From Acinetobacter nosocomialis NIPH 2119 (GTDB lineage: Bacteria; Pseudomonadota; Gammaproteobacteria; Pseudomonadales; Moraxellaceae), in assembly GCF_000368085.1 (NCBI RefSeq), contig NZ_KB849239.1, positions 819,556 through 883,555 on the forward strand: DNA of 64,000 nt, given 5' to 3'. A program made the translations under genes and the position numbers. Within the stretch, counting starts at the first letter, position 1. The number at the start of each line of letters is the position of its first letter. Shown in pieces: positions 48,839-56,820 of this stretch. The notes below the pieces were generated by a model. That model worked only from the letters and a program-made list of their open reading frames with translations, ran no database searches and was not told where the DNA came from.

Positions 48839-49700
48839 ACCACCTCAATCTAAATTTCATGAGATATCAGAAATTAAATCGTTTTTCAGATTCTGAATTC
48901 CAGCGCTTGGTTGGTGTACCTCGACCAGTTTTTAGTGAAATGATCGAAGTTTTAAAAGAAGTAGAATCACTTAAAAAGAAATCTGGGCGTCCTCATACTT
49001 TAGCTATAGAGGATCAATTATTATTAACACTCAATTACTTACGGAATTACAGCACTCAATTGGAGTTGGCTGCAAATTACCATATCGCTGAAAGTAATGT
49101 GAATCGAACCATTAAAAAGGTTGAAGATGCATTGATGAAATCAAGACGGTTTACTCTGCCAAAACGAAGCATTACCACAGCAGACGAACAGTTTAACTGG
49201 GTCATTATTGATGCGACAGAATGTTCAATAGAACGTCCGAAAAAAAAATCAGAGTAAGTTCTACAGTGGTAAAAAGAAGAAACATACGCTAAAAGCACAA
49301 GTGATCTATCATCCGAACAGCAAACAAATCATAGGGCTAGATATATCGAATGGCAGTCAGCATGACATTAAATTGGCAAGAAGAACGGTTAAAAAATTCA
49401 AACATTGTAAATATGTTATGACCGATTTAGGGTACTACGGATTAGAGCAAGATGGCTTTAAATTATTGATGCCAATAAAGAAAAAGAAGAATTTACCCTT
49501 ATTTGATGTTGAGAAAAAGTACAATAAAATGATTGGAAAAATACGAGTTGTGATCGAACATATTAATAGTCAATTGAAAACATTTAGAATATTAAGTGAA
49601 CGCTATCGAAATAGACGGAAAAGATTCGGTTTACGCATTAACTTAATCGCTGCACTGGTAAATCGGATGAACTTGCAATAACGACTTTCGCAAGAGGTCT
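48818..49700 (+). mobile_element. IS5-family (IS427-group-like) insertion sequence, 883 bp
   Basis: Perfect 17-bp terminal inverted repeats AGACCTCTTGCGAAAGT (48818-48834) and its complement (49684-49700), flanked by a 3-bp direct repeat AAT (48815-48817 and 49701-49703). It carries one transposase in two overlapping frames. Size, ends and frameshift structure fit the IS5 family. It is inserted in the KynB-like gene. Confidence 0.93.
48859..49681 (+). CDS. IS5-family transposase in two frames (frameshifted)
   Basis: First frame 48859-49257 encodes an HTH domain and the start of the DDE domain (WVIIDATECSIERPKKK). Second frame to 49681 continues it (YSGKKKKHTLKAQVIYHP, then MTDLGYYGL with the second Asp, and IRVVIEHINSQL with the Glu). 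The frames join at a nine-A tract (49240-49248) with a +1 shift, giving about 273 residues. Programmed slippage on A-tracts is common in this group; a one-base mutation that kills the transposase is the alternative. Confidence 0.88.
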
Positions 49701-49734
49701 AATTTTAGACCACTATTTTAAATATATATTTAAA

Positions 49735-49737
49735 TAG
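49735..49737 (+). other. Original stop codon of the interrupted hydrolase gene
   Basis: Joining ...CAAT (to 48817) to the sequence from 49704 gives an uninterrupted frame (S-I-L-D-H-Y-F-K-Y-I-F-K) ending in TAG here. The short piece 49704-49737 is therefore the stranded 3' end of that gene. Confidence 0.8.
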
Positions 49738-49979
49738 ATATGGATGTAGGCGCTGAACTTTATAAGAATAGTTTAATTATATTTTACTATTTAAATCAAT
49801 AGTTTGTTTTTGCTAAGAGATGCTGAATCAAATAATATGTTTTATTAAATTTGAAATAAATATATTCATTTTTGGTTATGTGTAAGTAAAAACGTAGAAT
49901 AGATCACATTTAAGTGGCTTTTTATCACTATGTTTGATTTCAAGTTGACCTAAATTAATAACTCAATTAGATTAAAAGG

Positions 49980-50067
49980 ATAGTGTTTTCTCTCTAATCG
50001 ACAAACTGTTTAGCTGTTGCTTAGATGAGTTTTATAGTCCGTAGCTTCCCAAGATACGGACTTTTTT
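49980..50067 (+). ncRNA. Candidate small RNA A
   Basis: Promoter-like TTGACC (49945-49950), 17-base spacer, TAGATT (49968-49973), then about 85 bases ending in an intrinsic terminator: GTCCGTA/TACGGAC stem (50037-50043 and 50055-50061), loop GCTTCCCAAGA, T-run. No coding gene feeds it. A second hairpin at 59421 shares the flank TTTTATAG and loop CCCAAGA. Expression is inferred, not shown. Confidence 0.55.
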
Positions 50068-50159
50068 ATTTTGCATCATCCTTTGCTAAAAAATATTTAG
50101 CCTACTAAAGCAGCAGTTAGTAGGAAGGATCAGGTCGAATTAAATGAAAATTTTAAAGA

Positions 50160-50267
50160 AGCATTGTAAATATATCTTTAAAGGTGTATATTTACTTATG
50201 CATATACTGCGTCTGTAAAGTTGTTTATTTTAATACCCTCATATTTTAGATATGAGGGTATTTTTTA
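50160..50267 (+). ncRNA. Candidate small RNA C
   Basis: Two hairpins in series: GTAAATATA/TATATTTAC (about 50166-50193, perfect 9 bp) and the terminator TACCCTCATA/TATGAGGGTA with T-run (about 50233-50267). No coding sequence lies between or just before. It may be a small RNA, or the trailer of a lost gene. The 5' end is not defined. Confidence 0.35.
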
Positions 50268-50468
50268 TTAAAAGATTTTTTCATAAAATTAATTTATTTA
50301 AATAAAATTATTAGAGCTAGATAGTTTAAATGGTAATTGGAGTAAATAAAATATCTATACATTTATTATACGTATGACTTATAGTTAAAAAAATTGTAAA
50401 TTACTTGGAGTTGCATGAATTGATAAATTTTGAAATAATTTTACTAATTTATTAATTATCATATTGTT

Positions 50469-50582
50469 ATGGATATTTTGAAGTTTTTGAAAAGTTTTAA
50501 TACTGTTGGAACTTACTTATCACTAGCAACTATAGTATTGCTCATTATGATTATATTTTTTTATTTTATTTCTCCAAAATAA
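50469..50582 (+). CDS. Possible 37-residue single-span membrane peptide
   Basis: ATG to TAA frame of 37 codons. The product starts with an amphipathic, lysine-containing segment (MDILKFLKSFN), followed by about 20 hydrophobic residues (VLLIMIIFFYFI), and ends SPK. This is the shape of small inner-membrane or type I toxin peptides. There is no good ribosome-binding site, and AT-rich DNA gives such frames by chance, so support is weak. Confidence 0.3.
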   Translation: MDILKFLKSFNTVGTYLSLATIVLLIMIIFFYFISPK

Positions 50583-50814
50583 TAAAATACATCTCACTAT
50601 AAAAAAATAAAATATATAAATTTAAATTAGATTTCTATCACAATTTTTATTGAAAAAGTTGAAGCATATTGTGTGGAATAAAAAATTATGAAAATATGAT
50701 TTAGGTTTAAAAACAGATAAAAATCTTTAAGATTTCCATCTTGGATTTAATCCTGAAATAAAAAATTTATTATTTATCATAAAAATACCTGAAATATAAT
50801 ATATGGAGATACAC

Positions 50815-51993
50815 ATGAAGATTCGAAAGGTTTCTGCTGTTTTTCTTTCAATGGCTGCGACTCATTTAGCTTATGCGGCACCTAATCTTTTAAATTCTGC
50901 AATAGTTTCTTCTCAAGCAAAAGGAATTATTAAAAATCAATATATTGTCATTTTGAATAAGGATATTGGGCCTGCGAAAGATTTTGCACAGAATATTGCA
51001 AAACAGCATGGTGGCAGAATTTTACAAAGCTACGACAGTGCTCTTAAAGGTTTTGCAATTTATTTACCTGATACCGCAGGAACAGCGTTCATTGAAGCGA
51101 TGAAAAAGAACCCTCAAGTTCTTTCTGTAGAAAATGATACTGTAGTGAATATTGATGCAACGACACAAACTAATCCTGATTGGGGACTAGATCGTATTGA
51201 TCAGAAAGCTTTACCATTAAATTCAACATATTCTTATTCGCAAACTGGTACCGGGACAACAGCTTATATTGTTGATACTGGTATATTATCTACTCATCAA
51301 GAATTTTCAGGTCGCGTATTAAGTGGATATACAGCAATATCTGATGGTAATGGTACGACTGATTGTAATGGGCACGGCACACATGTTGCTGGAACGGTAG
51401 GCGGTACCACTTATGGTGTTGCCAAGAATGTAAAACTTGTTCCTGTTCGGATTTTAGGATGTGATGGTTCCGGTGCTTCGAGTAATGTTATTGCTGGTTT
51501 AGATTGGATTTTGAAAAATGGAAGTAAACCAGCTGTTGTAAACATGTCCTTAGGTGGGGCGGCAAGCTCTTCTTTAGATAGTGCAGTAGAAAACTTATAT
51601 AATAATGGCTATGTAATGGTTGTAGCTGCTGGTAACTCAAATACAGATGCATGTACTTCTTCTCCTGCGAGAACAAGTAACGCAATTACAGTTGCTGCAA
51701 CTGACAATACTGATACTCGAGCAAGCTATTCTAACTACGGAAGCTGTGTTGATATTTTTGCGCCCGGAAGTCAAATTAACTCTTCTTGGATTGGGAGTAA
51801 TACGGCCACTAAAGTATTAAATGGCACTTCCATGGCAACTCCACATGTTGCTGGAGTAGTTGCTGAACTTCTTCAAAGTACACCTACAGCTACACCTCAA
51901 ACGATAACATCCAATCTGCTAAATCAAGCGACTAGTGATGTGGTGAAAAATCCATCTGGTAGCCCAAACCGTTTATTATATAAATCTCCTTAA
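50815..51993 (+). CDS. Secreted subtilisin-family serine protease (S8)
   Basis: About 392 residues from the ATG at 50815, preceded by GGAG. Signal peptide (VFLSMAATHLAYAAP), an I9 inhibitor-type prodomain (NQYIVILNKDIGPAKDFAQN), then the proteinase-K-like catalytic domain: Asp in YIVDTGI, His in NGHGTHVAGT, oxyanion Asn in VVAAGNSN, Ser in NGTSMATPHVAG. Cysteines may form disulfides, suited to the extracellular space. It is a single gene with its own terminator, after a region of unusual composition. Confidence 0.93.
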   Translation: MKIRKVSAVFLSMAATHLAYAAPNLLNSAIVSSQAKGIIKNQYIVILNKDIGPAKDFAQNIAKQHGGRILQSYDSALKGFAIYLPDTAGTAFIEAMKKNPQVLSVENDTVVNIDATTQTNPDWGLDRIDQKALPLNSTYSYSQTGTGTTAYIVDTGILSTHQEFSGRVLSGYTAISDGNGTTDCNGHGTHVAGTVGGTTYGVAKNVKLVPVRILGCDGSGASSNVIAGLDWILKNGSKPAVVNMSLGGAASSSLDSAVENLYNNGYVMVVAAGNSNTDACTSSPARTSNAITVAATDNTDTRASYSNYGSCVDIFAPGSQINSSWIGSNTATKVLNGTSMATPHVAGVVAELLQSTPTATPQTITSNLLNQATSDVVKNPSGSPNRLLYKSP

Positions 51994-52013
51994 AAATATA
52001 ATTCTCTATGATT

Positions 52014-52038
52014 GAAAAGGTCCCGCAGGACCTTTTTT
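52014..52038 (+). terminator. Terminator between protease and SulP genes
   Basis: AAAAGGTCC-CGC-AGGACCTTTT with a T-run on the plus strand, 20 bases after the protease stop. It reaches the last bases of the convergent SulP gene. Confidence 0.9.
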
Positions 52039-53491
52039 AAATTTTTGCATGTGTACCATACTTGTCAATCATGACTGAACTGGCTTCGTTTAAACCACGT
52101 ACAGTAACTTGTATACCATTCTTTTGAAACTTTTCCACTGCTGAATCAAGCATTGCAACCGAAGTGATATCCCAAATATGTGAATGAGTCAGATCAATAA
52201 TGACTTCTTTTACTTCTTCTTTAAAGTTAAAGCTTTGCATGAATTTATCTGAAGAACTAAAAAAGATTTGTCCTCTTAAATCATATAAACGATAGTTGCC
52301 TTCTAATGAGGTTATCACGTGTACATCATTTTCAAGTTTATTCGCTAAGAAAAGCGCGGAAAGTAGTACACCCGTCAATACGCCTAGTGCTAGGTTATGA
52401 GTAGCTACAACTACTACAACGGTTGCAATCATGACGATATTGCTACTTTTAGGATGAGTTTTAAATTGCGTAAGTGAATTCCACTCAAAAGTACTGATTG
52501 ATACCATAATCATGACAGCAACAAGTGCAGCCATAGGAATAACTTTCAACCAATCACTTAAAAATACGACTAAAATCAGCAAGAATATTCCTGCACATAA
52601 AGTAGATAAGCGTGTACGGCCACCTGATTTAACATTAATCATTGATTGTCCAATCATTGCACATCCCGCCATCCCACCCATAAAACCCGAGGCAATATTG
52701 GCAATACCTTGACCTTTACATTCCTTAAATTTATTACTCGGGCTATCCGTCATTTCATCAACAATTGTGGCTGTCATCATCGACTCAAGTAAGCCAACTG
52801 CAGCTAACGCTAATGAATAAGGAAGAATGATAAGAAGGGTATCTAGATTAAGAGGAATATTTGGAATTAAAAAAATAGGTAGAGTATTTGGTAGTGCTCC
52901 CATATCGCCAACTGTTCGCACATCAATGCCTAAAAAGAGGGTAAGTAATGTGACTATAACAATACATATAAGGGGAGATGGAAAAAATTTTCCAAGCTTT
53001 GGTACATAGGGAAATAGATAAATAATTGCTAAACCAATAGCGACTAATAGATAGACGTACCAACTTACATTGATTAACTCTGGTAGTTGAGCCATAAAAA
53101 TGAGTATGGCGAGAGCATTTACAAAACCAATTACAACCGATTTAGAGACAAAGCGCATGAGTTTAGCAAGCTTAAGATATCCCACTATAATTTGTATAAC
53201 ACCCGTCAAAATAGTAGCTGCGAATAAATACTGAAGACCATGTTCTTTCACTAGGGTCGTCATGACTAAGGCCATAGCACCTGTTGCTGCCGAAATCATG
53301 GCAGGGCGGCCACCTACAAAAGAAATAATAACCGCAATACAAAAAGATGCATATAAACCAATTTGGGGATCTACACCTGCAATAATTGAAAAGGCAATCG
53401 CCTCTGGAATTAAAGCCAGACCAACAACAAGCCCAGAAAGAATATCTGCACGGACATTAGAGAACCATTGTTCTCGAAGATTCGTTAACAT
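52037..53491 (-). CDS. SulP-family anion transporter with STAS domain
   Basis: 484 residues. About 10-14 membrane segments ([20 protein letters not shown] is the family start; [20 protein letters not shown] is its signature region), and a C-terminal STAS domain ([20 protein letters not shown], with Leu and Asp/Thr as in anti-anti-sigma folds). Members carry sulfate, bicarbonate or dicarboxylates; which is unknown here. The leader contains a long stem-loop. Confidence 0.92.
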   Translation of the reverse strand: MLTNLREQWFSNVRADILSGLVVGLALIPEAIAFSIIAGVDPQIGLYASFCIAVIISFVGGRPAMISAATGAMALVMTTLVKEHGLQYLFAATILTGVIQIIVGYLKLAKLMRFVSKSVVIGFVNALAILIFMAQLPELINVSWYVYLLVAIGLAIIYLFPYVPKLGKFFPSPLICIVIVTLLTLFLGIDVRTVGDMGALPNTLPIFLIPNIPLNLDTLLIILPYSLALAAVGLLESMMTATIVDEMTDSPSNKFKECKGQGIANIASGFMGGMAGCAMIGQSMINVKSGGRTRLSTLCAGIFLLILVVFLSDWLKVIPMAALVAVMIMVSISTFEWNSLTQFKTHPKSSNIVMIATVVVVVATHNLALGVLTGVLLSALFLANKLENDVHVITSLEGNYRLYDLRGQIFFSSSDKFMQSFNFKEEVKEVIIDLTHSHIWDITSVAMLDSAVEKFQKNGIQVTVRGLNEASSVMIDKYGTHAKI

Positions 53492-53524
53492 GGAAATAGC
53501 CTAGAATTTTAAATTTTAGAAAGG

Positions 53525-53572
53525 CTAGTGATGTGATATACCAACACACAAGCGACTACACCACATCACTAG
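53525..53572 (-). promoter_or_regulatory. Long stem-loop in the SulP gene leader
   Basis: CTAGTGATGTG (53525-53535) pairs perfectly with CACATCACTAG (53562-53572), enclosing a 26-base loop. It lies 34-81 bases before the SulP ATG, so it would be in the mRNA leader. It could be a cis-acting RNA or a dyad for a protein. I do not match it to a named riboswitch. Confidence 0.5.
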
Positions 53573-53737
53573 ACAGTGATGAGTTATTTACAAAGGAGAC
53601 GGGTAAATAAACTTAAGGTGGCGTAAGTGTCATGGATAATGAAAATTTGAAGTTTTAAAGAGGTGCGAAGGATAACATAAGTTATTAGGCGGAGCCATTT
53701 AAGCTTGCTACTTTCACTTATCAGGCATCTAACTATT

Positions 53738-54367
53738 TTATGATTTGTTCATCTCAGCTTTGGGCAAAGACGTAAATTCATTTAAGGGCATATCTAGGAA
53801 AAAGTCAGAGGCTTCATCATGCTTGCAATTTAACCAATCATTTCTAAGATCTTCAGGTATTACAATAATTGAACGTTTTTCATCATCTGGTTTATGGAAC
53901 TGTTTCATAAAAGAATGTCGATCTGCATTGATTGTTAATAATGACATTGTTCTAACTTTCTGCTCATCAATTATGGTTTCTTCATAGATTGCTGCAAGTG
54001 TAAATGGCTTTCCATCTTGACGGAATATGCCATACCAATGAGCTTTACCATTGATATATTTAGGTTCATAAATAGCATCAACAGGTATAAGTGCGAATTG
54101 ATCGTGTGACCACGCATGCTTAAAGGAACGTTTTTGTTCAACCGTTTCAGTCCTCGCATTATAAGTTGCGTATTTAAAAGTTATTTCTTTTGCATATGGA
54201 GGTAGCATACCAAATTTAACTTTTCTCCATTCCCATTCATTTTGTTGAGATAAGATCATTGGACAGTCATCGCTTGGATAGACATCCGAGTTGTAGTCAA
54301 AGGTAGGTTCAAATAAGCCTAATTGATGAGCATGAGCTTTCTTAAGGGGTCTAAAATTTGCACACAT
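53738..54367 (-). CDS. SRAP-domain protein (YedK/HMCES family)
   Basis: 209 residues. The second residue is Cys (MCANFRP), the nucleophile that crosslinks to abasic sites after Met removal. The conserved Asn in ATYNARTETV, Glu in VDAIYEP and His in KQFHKPDDEKR complete the active site. It protects abasic sites in single-stranded DNA. A stand-alone gene, not in an SOS operon. Confidence 0.93.
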   Translation of the reverse strand: MCANFRPLKKAHAHQLGLFEPTFDYNSDVYPSDDCPMILSQQNEWEWRKVKFGMLPPYAKEITFKYATYNARTETVEQKRSFKHAWSHDQFALIPVDAIYEPKYINGKAHWYGIFRQDGKPFTLAAIYEETIIDEQKVRTMSLLTINADRHSFMKQFHKPDDEKRSIIVIPEDLRNDWLNCKHDEASDFFLDMPLNEFTSLPKAEMNKS

Positions 54368-54734
54368 AACTAAACCTGATTTCTGCTTTAATGCTTTAGT
54401 CCTAGCTTGGAACTTTTGGCTTTGTGTTATGTATATTTTTATAGTTTGAATTGTTTGTTTCAGTATTAATTTTTACTTTTCAATTACTTTAACAAAGATT
54501 TTCTGCTGATTAGTCGTTTTAAAAAATAAATGAATTATTGGTAGGGGGAAACCATAGGGCGACTTCTAAGATATTCATTCGTTTTGAATAGCTACTTTTA
54601 TACAACAGAGCCTTTCAGAAATTTGGATTTTAATAAATATGCTATTCATCATAATACAAAAGATATAGAGAACGCATACAAATCAAACGTTTTTAGTGTG
54701 GGTTAACTCTTTAAAAAATTTATAAGGTGGAATT
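54368..54734. other. Divergent promoter region, SRAP gene / gdhB
   Basis: No gene seen. It is AT-rich, with an AAGGTGG ribosome-binding site at the right end for gdhB. No clear operator noted. Confidence 0.5.
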
Positions 54735-56177
54735 ATGAATAAACATTTATTAGCGAAGATCACTCTTTTAGGTGCTGCACAACTATTTACCTTTAATACG
54801 GCATTTGCGGATATTCCTCTTACCCCAGCACAATTTGCTAAAGCAAAAACACAAAATTTTGATAAAAAAGTTATTCTGTCTAACTTGAATAAACCTCATG
54901 CTTTGTTATGGGGACCAGACAATCAGATTTGGTTAACCGAGCGTGCGACTGGTAAAATTTTGAGAGTAAATCCTGAGTCTGGTAGCGCAAAAACCGTTTT
55001 TCAGGTTCCTGAAATTGTAAATGATGCTGATGGTCAAAATGGTTTATTAGGTTTTGCTTTTCATCCTGACTTTAAACATAACCCTTATATCTATATTTCG
55101 GGCACTTTTAAAAATCCAAAATCTACAGATAAAGAACTACCTAACCAAACGATTATCCGTAGATATACCTATAACAAAACAACAGATACATTTGAAAAAC
55201 CTGTCGATTTGATTGCTGGTTTGCCATCATCGAAAGACCATCAGTCTGGTCGTCTCGTCATTGGTCCAGACCAAAAAATCTATTATACAATTGGTGACCA
55301 AGGCCGTAATCAGTTAGCTTATTTGTTCTTACCAAATCAGGCACAGCACACTCCAACCCAGCAAGAGCTCAATAGTAAAGACTATCATACATATATGGGT
55401 AAAGTATTACGCTTAAATCTGGACGGAAGTATTCCCAAAGATAACCCAAGCTTTAACGGAGTAGTGAGTCATATCTACACTTTAGGGCACCGTAACCCAC
55501 AAGGTTTAGCGTTTGCTCCAAACGGAAAGCTTTTACAATCTGAGCAAGGACCAAATTCTGATGATGAAATTAATCTCATTTTAAAAGGTGGGAACTATGG
55601 TTGGCCAAATGTAGCGGGTTATAAAGATGATAGTGGTTATGCTTATGCTAACTATTCGGCTGCAACCAATAAATCACAAGTTAAGGATTTTGGACAAAAC
55701 GGAATAAAAGTAGCTGAAGGGGTTCCGGTGACTAAAGAATCCGAATGGATTGGTAAAAACTTTGTAGCCCCTTTGAAAACGTTGTATACCGTTCAAGATA
55801 CCTATAACTACAATGATCCAACTTGTGGTGATATGACTTATGTTTGTTGGCCAACAGTTGCGCCGTCATCGGCATATGTATATACGGGAGGCAAAAAAAC
55901 GATTCCAGGATGGGAAAATACATTATTGGTACCATCTTTAAAACGTGGGGTAATTTTCCGTATTAAGCTAGACCCGACGTATAGTGTGACTTTAGATGAT
56001 GCTGTCCCGATGTTTAAAAGCAATAACCGTTATCGTGATGTGATTGCAAGTCCGGAGGGTAATGTTCTATATGTACTGACAGATACGGCTGGTAATGTGC
56101 AAAAAGATGATGGTTCGGTAACAAATAATTTAGAGAATCCAGGTTCTCTCATTAAATTTACGTATAATGGAAAGTAA
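54735..56177 (+). CDS. gdhB: Soluble PQQ-dependent glucose dehydrogenase (GDH-B)
   Basis: 480 residues including a signal peptide (LLGAAQLFTFNTAFADI). Periplasmic six-bladed propeller that oxidises glucose and other aldoses using PQQ and calcium. The match to the well-known Acinetobacter calcoaceticus enzyme is near full length, including DGQNGLLGFAFHPDF, the catalytic His in SSKDHQSGRLV, GDQGRNQLAY and the LGHRNPQGLAF region. Several loop residues differ from the type enzyme. This is a strong genus marker. Confidence 0.97.
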   Translation: MNKHLLAKITLLGAAQLFTFNTAFADIPLTPAQFAKAKTQNFDKKVILSNLNKPHALLWGPDNQIWLTERATGKILRVNPESGSAKTVFQVPEIVNDADGQNGLLGFAFHPDFKHNPYIYISGTFKNPKSTDKELPNQTIIRRYTYNKTTDTFEKPVDLIAGLPSSKDHQSGRLVIGPDQKIYYTIGDQGRNQLAYLFLPNQAQHTPTQQELNSKDYHTYMGKVLRLNLDGSIPKDNPSFNGVVSHIYTLGHRNPQGLAFAPNGKLLQSEQGPNSDDEINLILKGGNYGWPNVAGYKDDSGYAYANYSAATNKSQVKDFGQNGIKVAEGVPVTKESEWIGKNFVAPLKTLYTVQDTYNYNDPTCGDMTYVCWPTVAPSSAYVYTGGKKTIPGWENTLLVPSLKRGVIFRIKLDPTYSVTLDDAVPMFKSNNRYRDVIASPEGNVLYVLTDTAGNVQKDDGSVTNNLENPGSLIKFTYNGK

Positions 56178-56185
56178 TCTACGCA

Positions 56186-56213
56186 AAAAACCCAGCGCTA
56201 TCGCTGGGTTTTT
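56186..56213. terminator. Bidirectional terminator between gdhB and usp gene
   Basis: AAACCCAGCG/CGCTGGGTTT hairpin with A-run before and T-run after; it suits both convergent genes. Confidence 0.92.
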
Positions 56214-56231
56214 ACACAACTTTAGATGTAT

Positions 56232-56675
56232 TTATTCAGTTACGACCAACACTGGTACATGGATTTCTCCTAAGAGTGCTTGCGTTACACTTCCTAAGAA
56301 AAACTTTTTAAAACCTTTTCGCCCATGAGAACCGATTACTAATAAATCGGCTTTTAGCTCAGTTGCTGCTTTAATAATTTCTGTGTGAATTGTTTGACCC
56401 TCAACAATCTTTGTTTCAACAGAAATTCCGTGTTGATTAAATTGTTCTTTAGCTTGATCTAAGATGCCCTGAATCGAAGCTCTCGCTTTATTAAAGTAAT
56501 CTTGCGCAATTTCTGTACTATCGATGATTTCAACTGAAATAAAAGGATCAATAGTAAGCGCATATACTAAAGTGACTTTACTGTTAAACGCTTTAGCAAG
56601 GCTTGCAGCATGGTTAACCGCAATAAGTGAAGTAGGAGAACCATCGACTGGAACTAAAATATGGTGATAACTCAT
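56232..56675 (-). CDS. Universal stress protein, UspA family
   Basis: 147 residues. ILVPVDGSPTSLIAVNHAAS at the start and the ATP-binding GSHGRKGFKKFFLGSVTQ near the end, a G-x2-G-x9-G-S/T pattern typical of ATP-binding Usp proteins. Single gene; partner unknown. Confidence 0.94.
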   Translation of the reverse strand: MSYHHILVPVDGSPTSLIAVNHAASLAKAFNSKVTLVYALTIDPFISVEIIDSTEIAQDYFNKARASIQGILDQAKEQFNQHGISVETKIVEGQTIHTEIIKAATELKADLLVIGSHGRKGFKKFFLGSVTQALLGEIHVPVLVVTE

Positions 56676-56820
56676 ATATTGCTCCTTATTGTCTTATGAC
56701 AATATTTATTGTTGAAGAACCTAAGTTTGTTATCGTTATGGTTATATTATCGCCAATTTTATGATTTCTATTGTGTGTTTTTAGTGTGCAAAGTGAGCGA
56801 CTACTTTTTAAAGGTAGAGA

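Larger units (their letters stand above)
49738..50814. other. Gene-poor AT-rich region with RNA hairpins
   Basis: No ordinary gene in about 1.08 kb. It holds two terminator-like hairpins with upstream promoter-like sequence (about 50037 and 50231), and one 37-codon frame (50469-50582). The remainder is A/T tracts and the promoter of the protease gene. Confidence 0.6.

Noticed and set aside
49301-49681. Second transposase frame as an independent gene starting at GTG
   Set aside because: The frame is open upstream through the A-tract, and the DDE domain is completed only by joining it to the first frame, so it is part of one frameshifted transposase.
52512-53504. Plus-strand frames opposite the SulP gene
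   Set aside because: They are low-complexity antisense images of membrane-segment codons, without start context.
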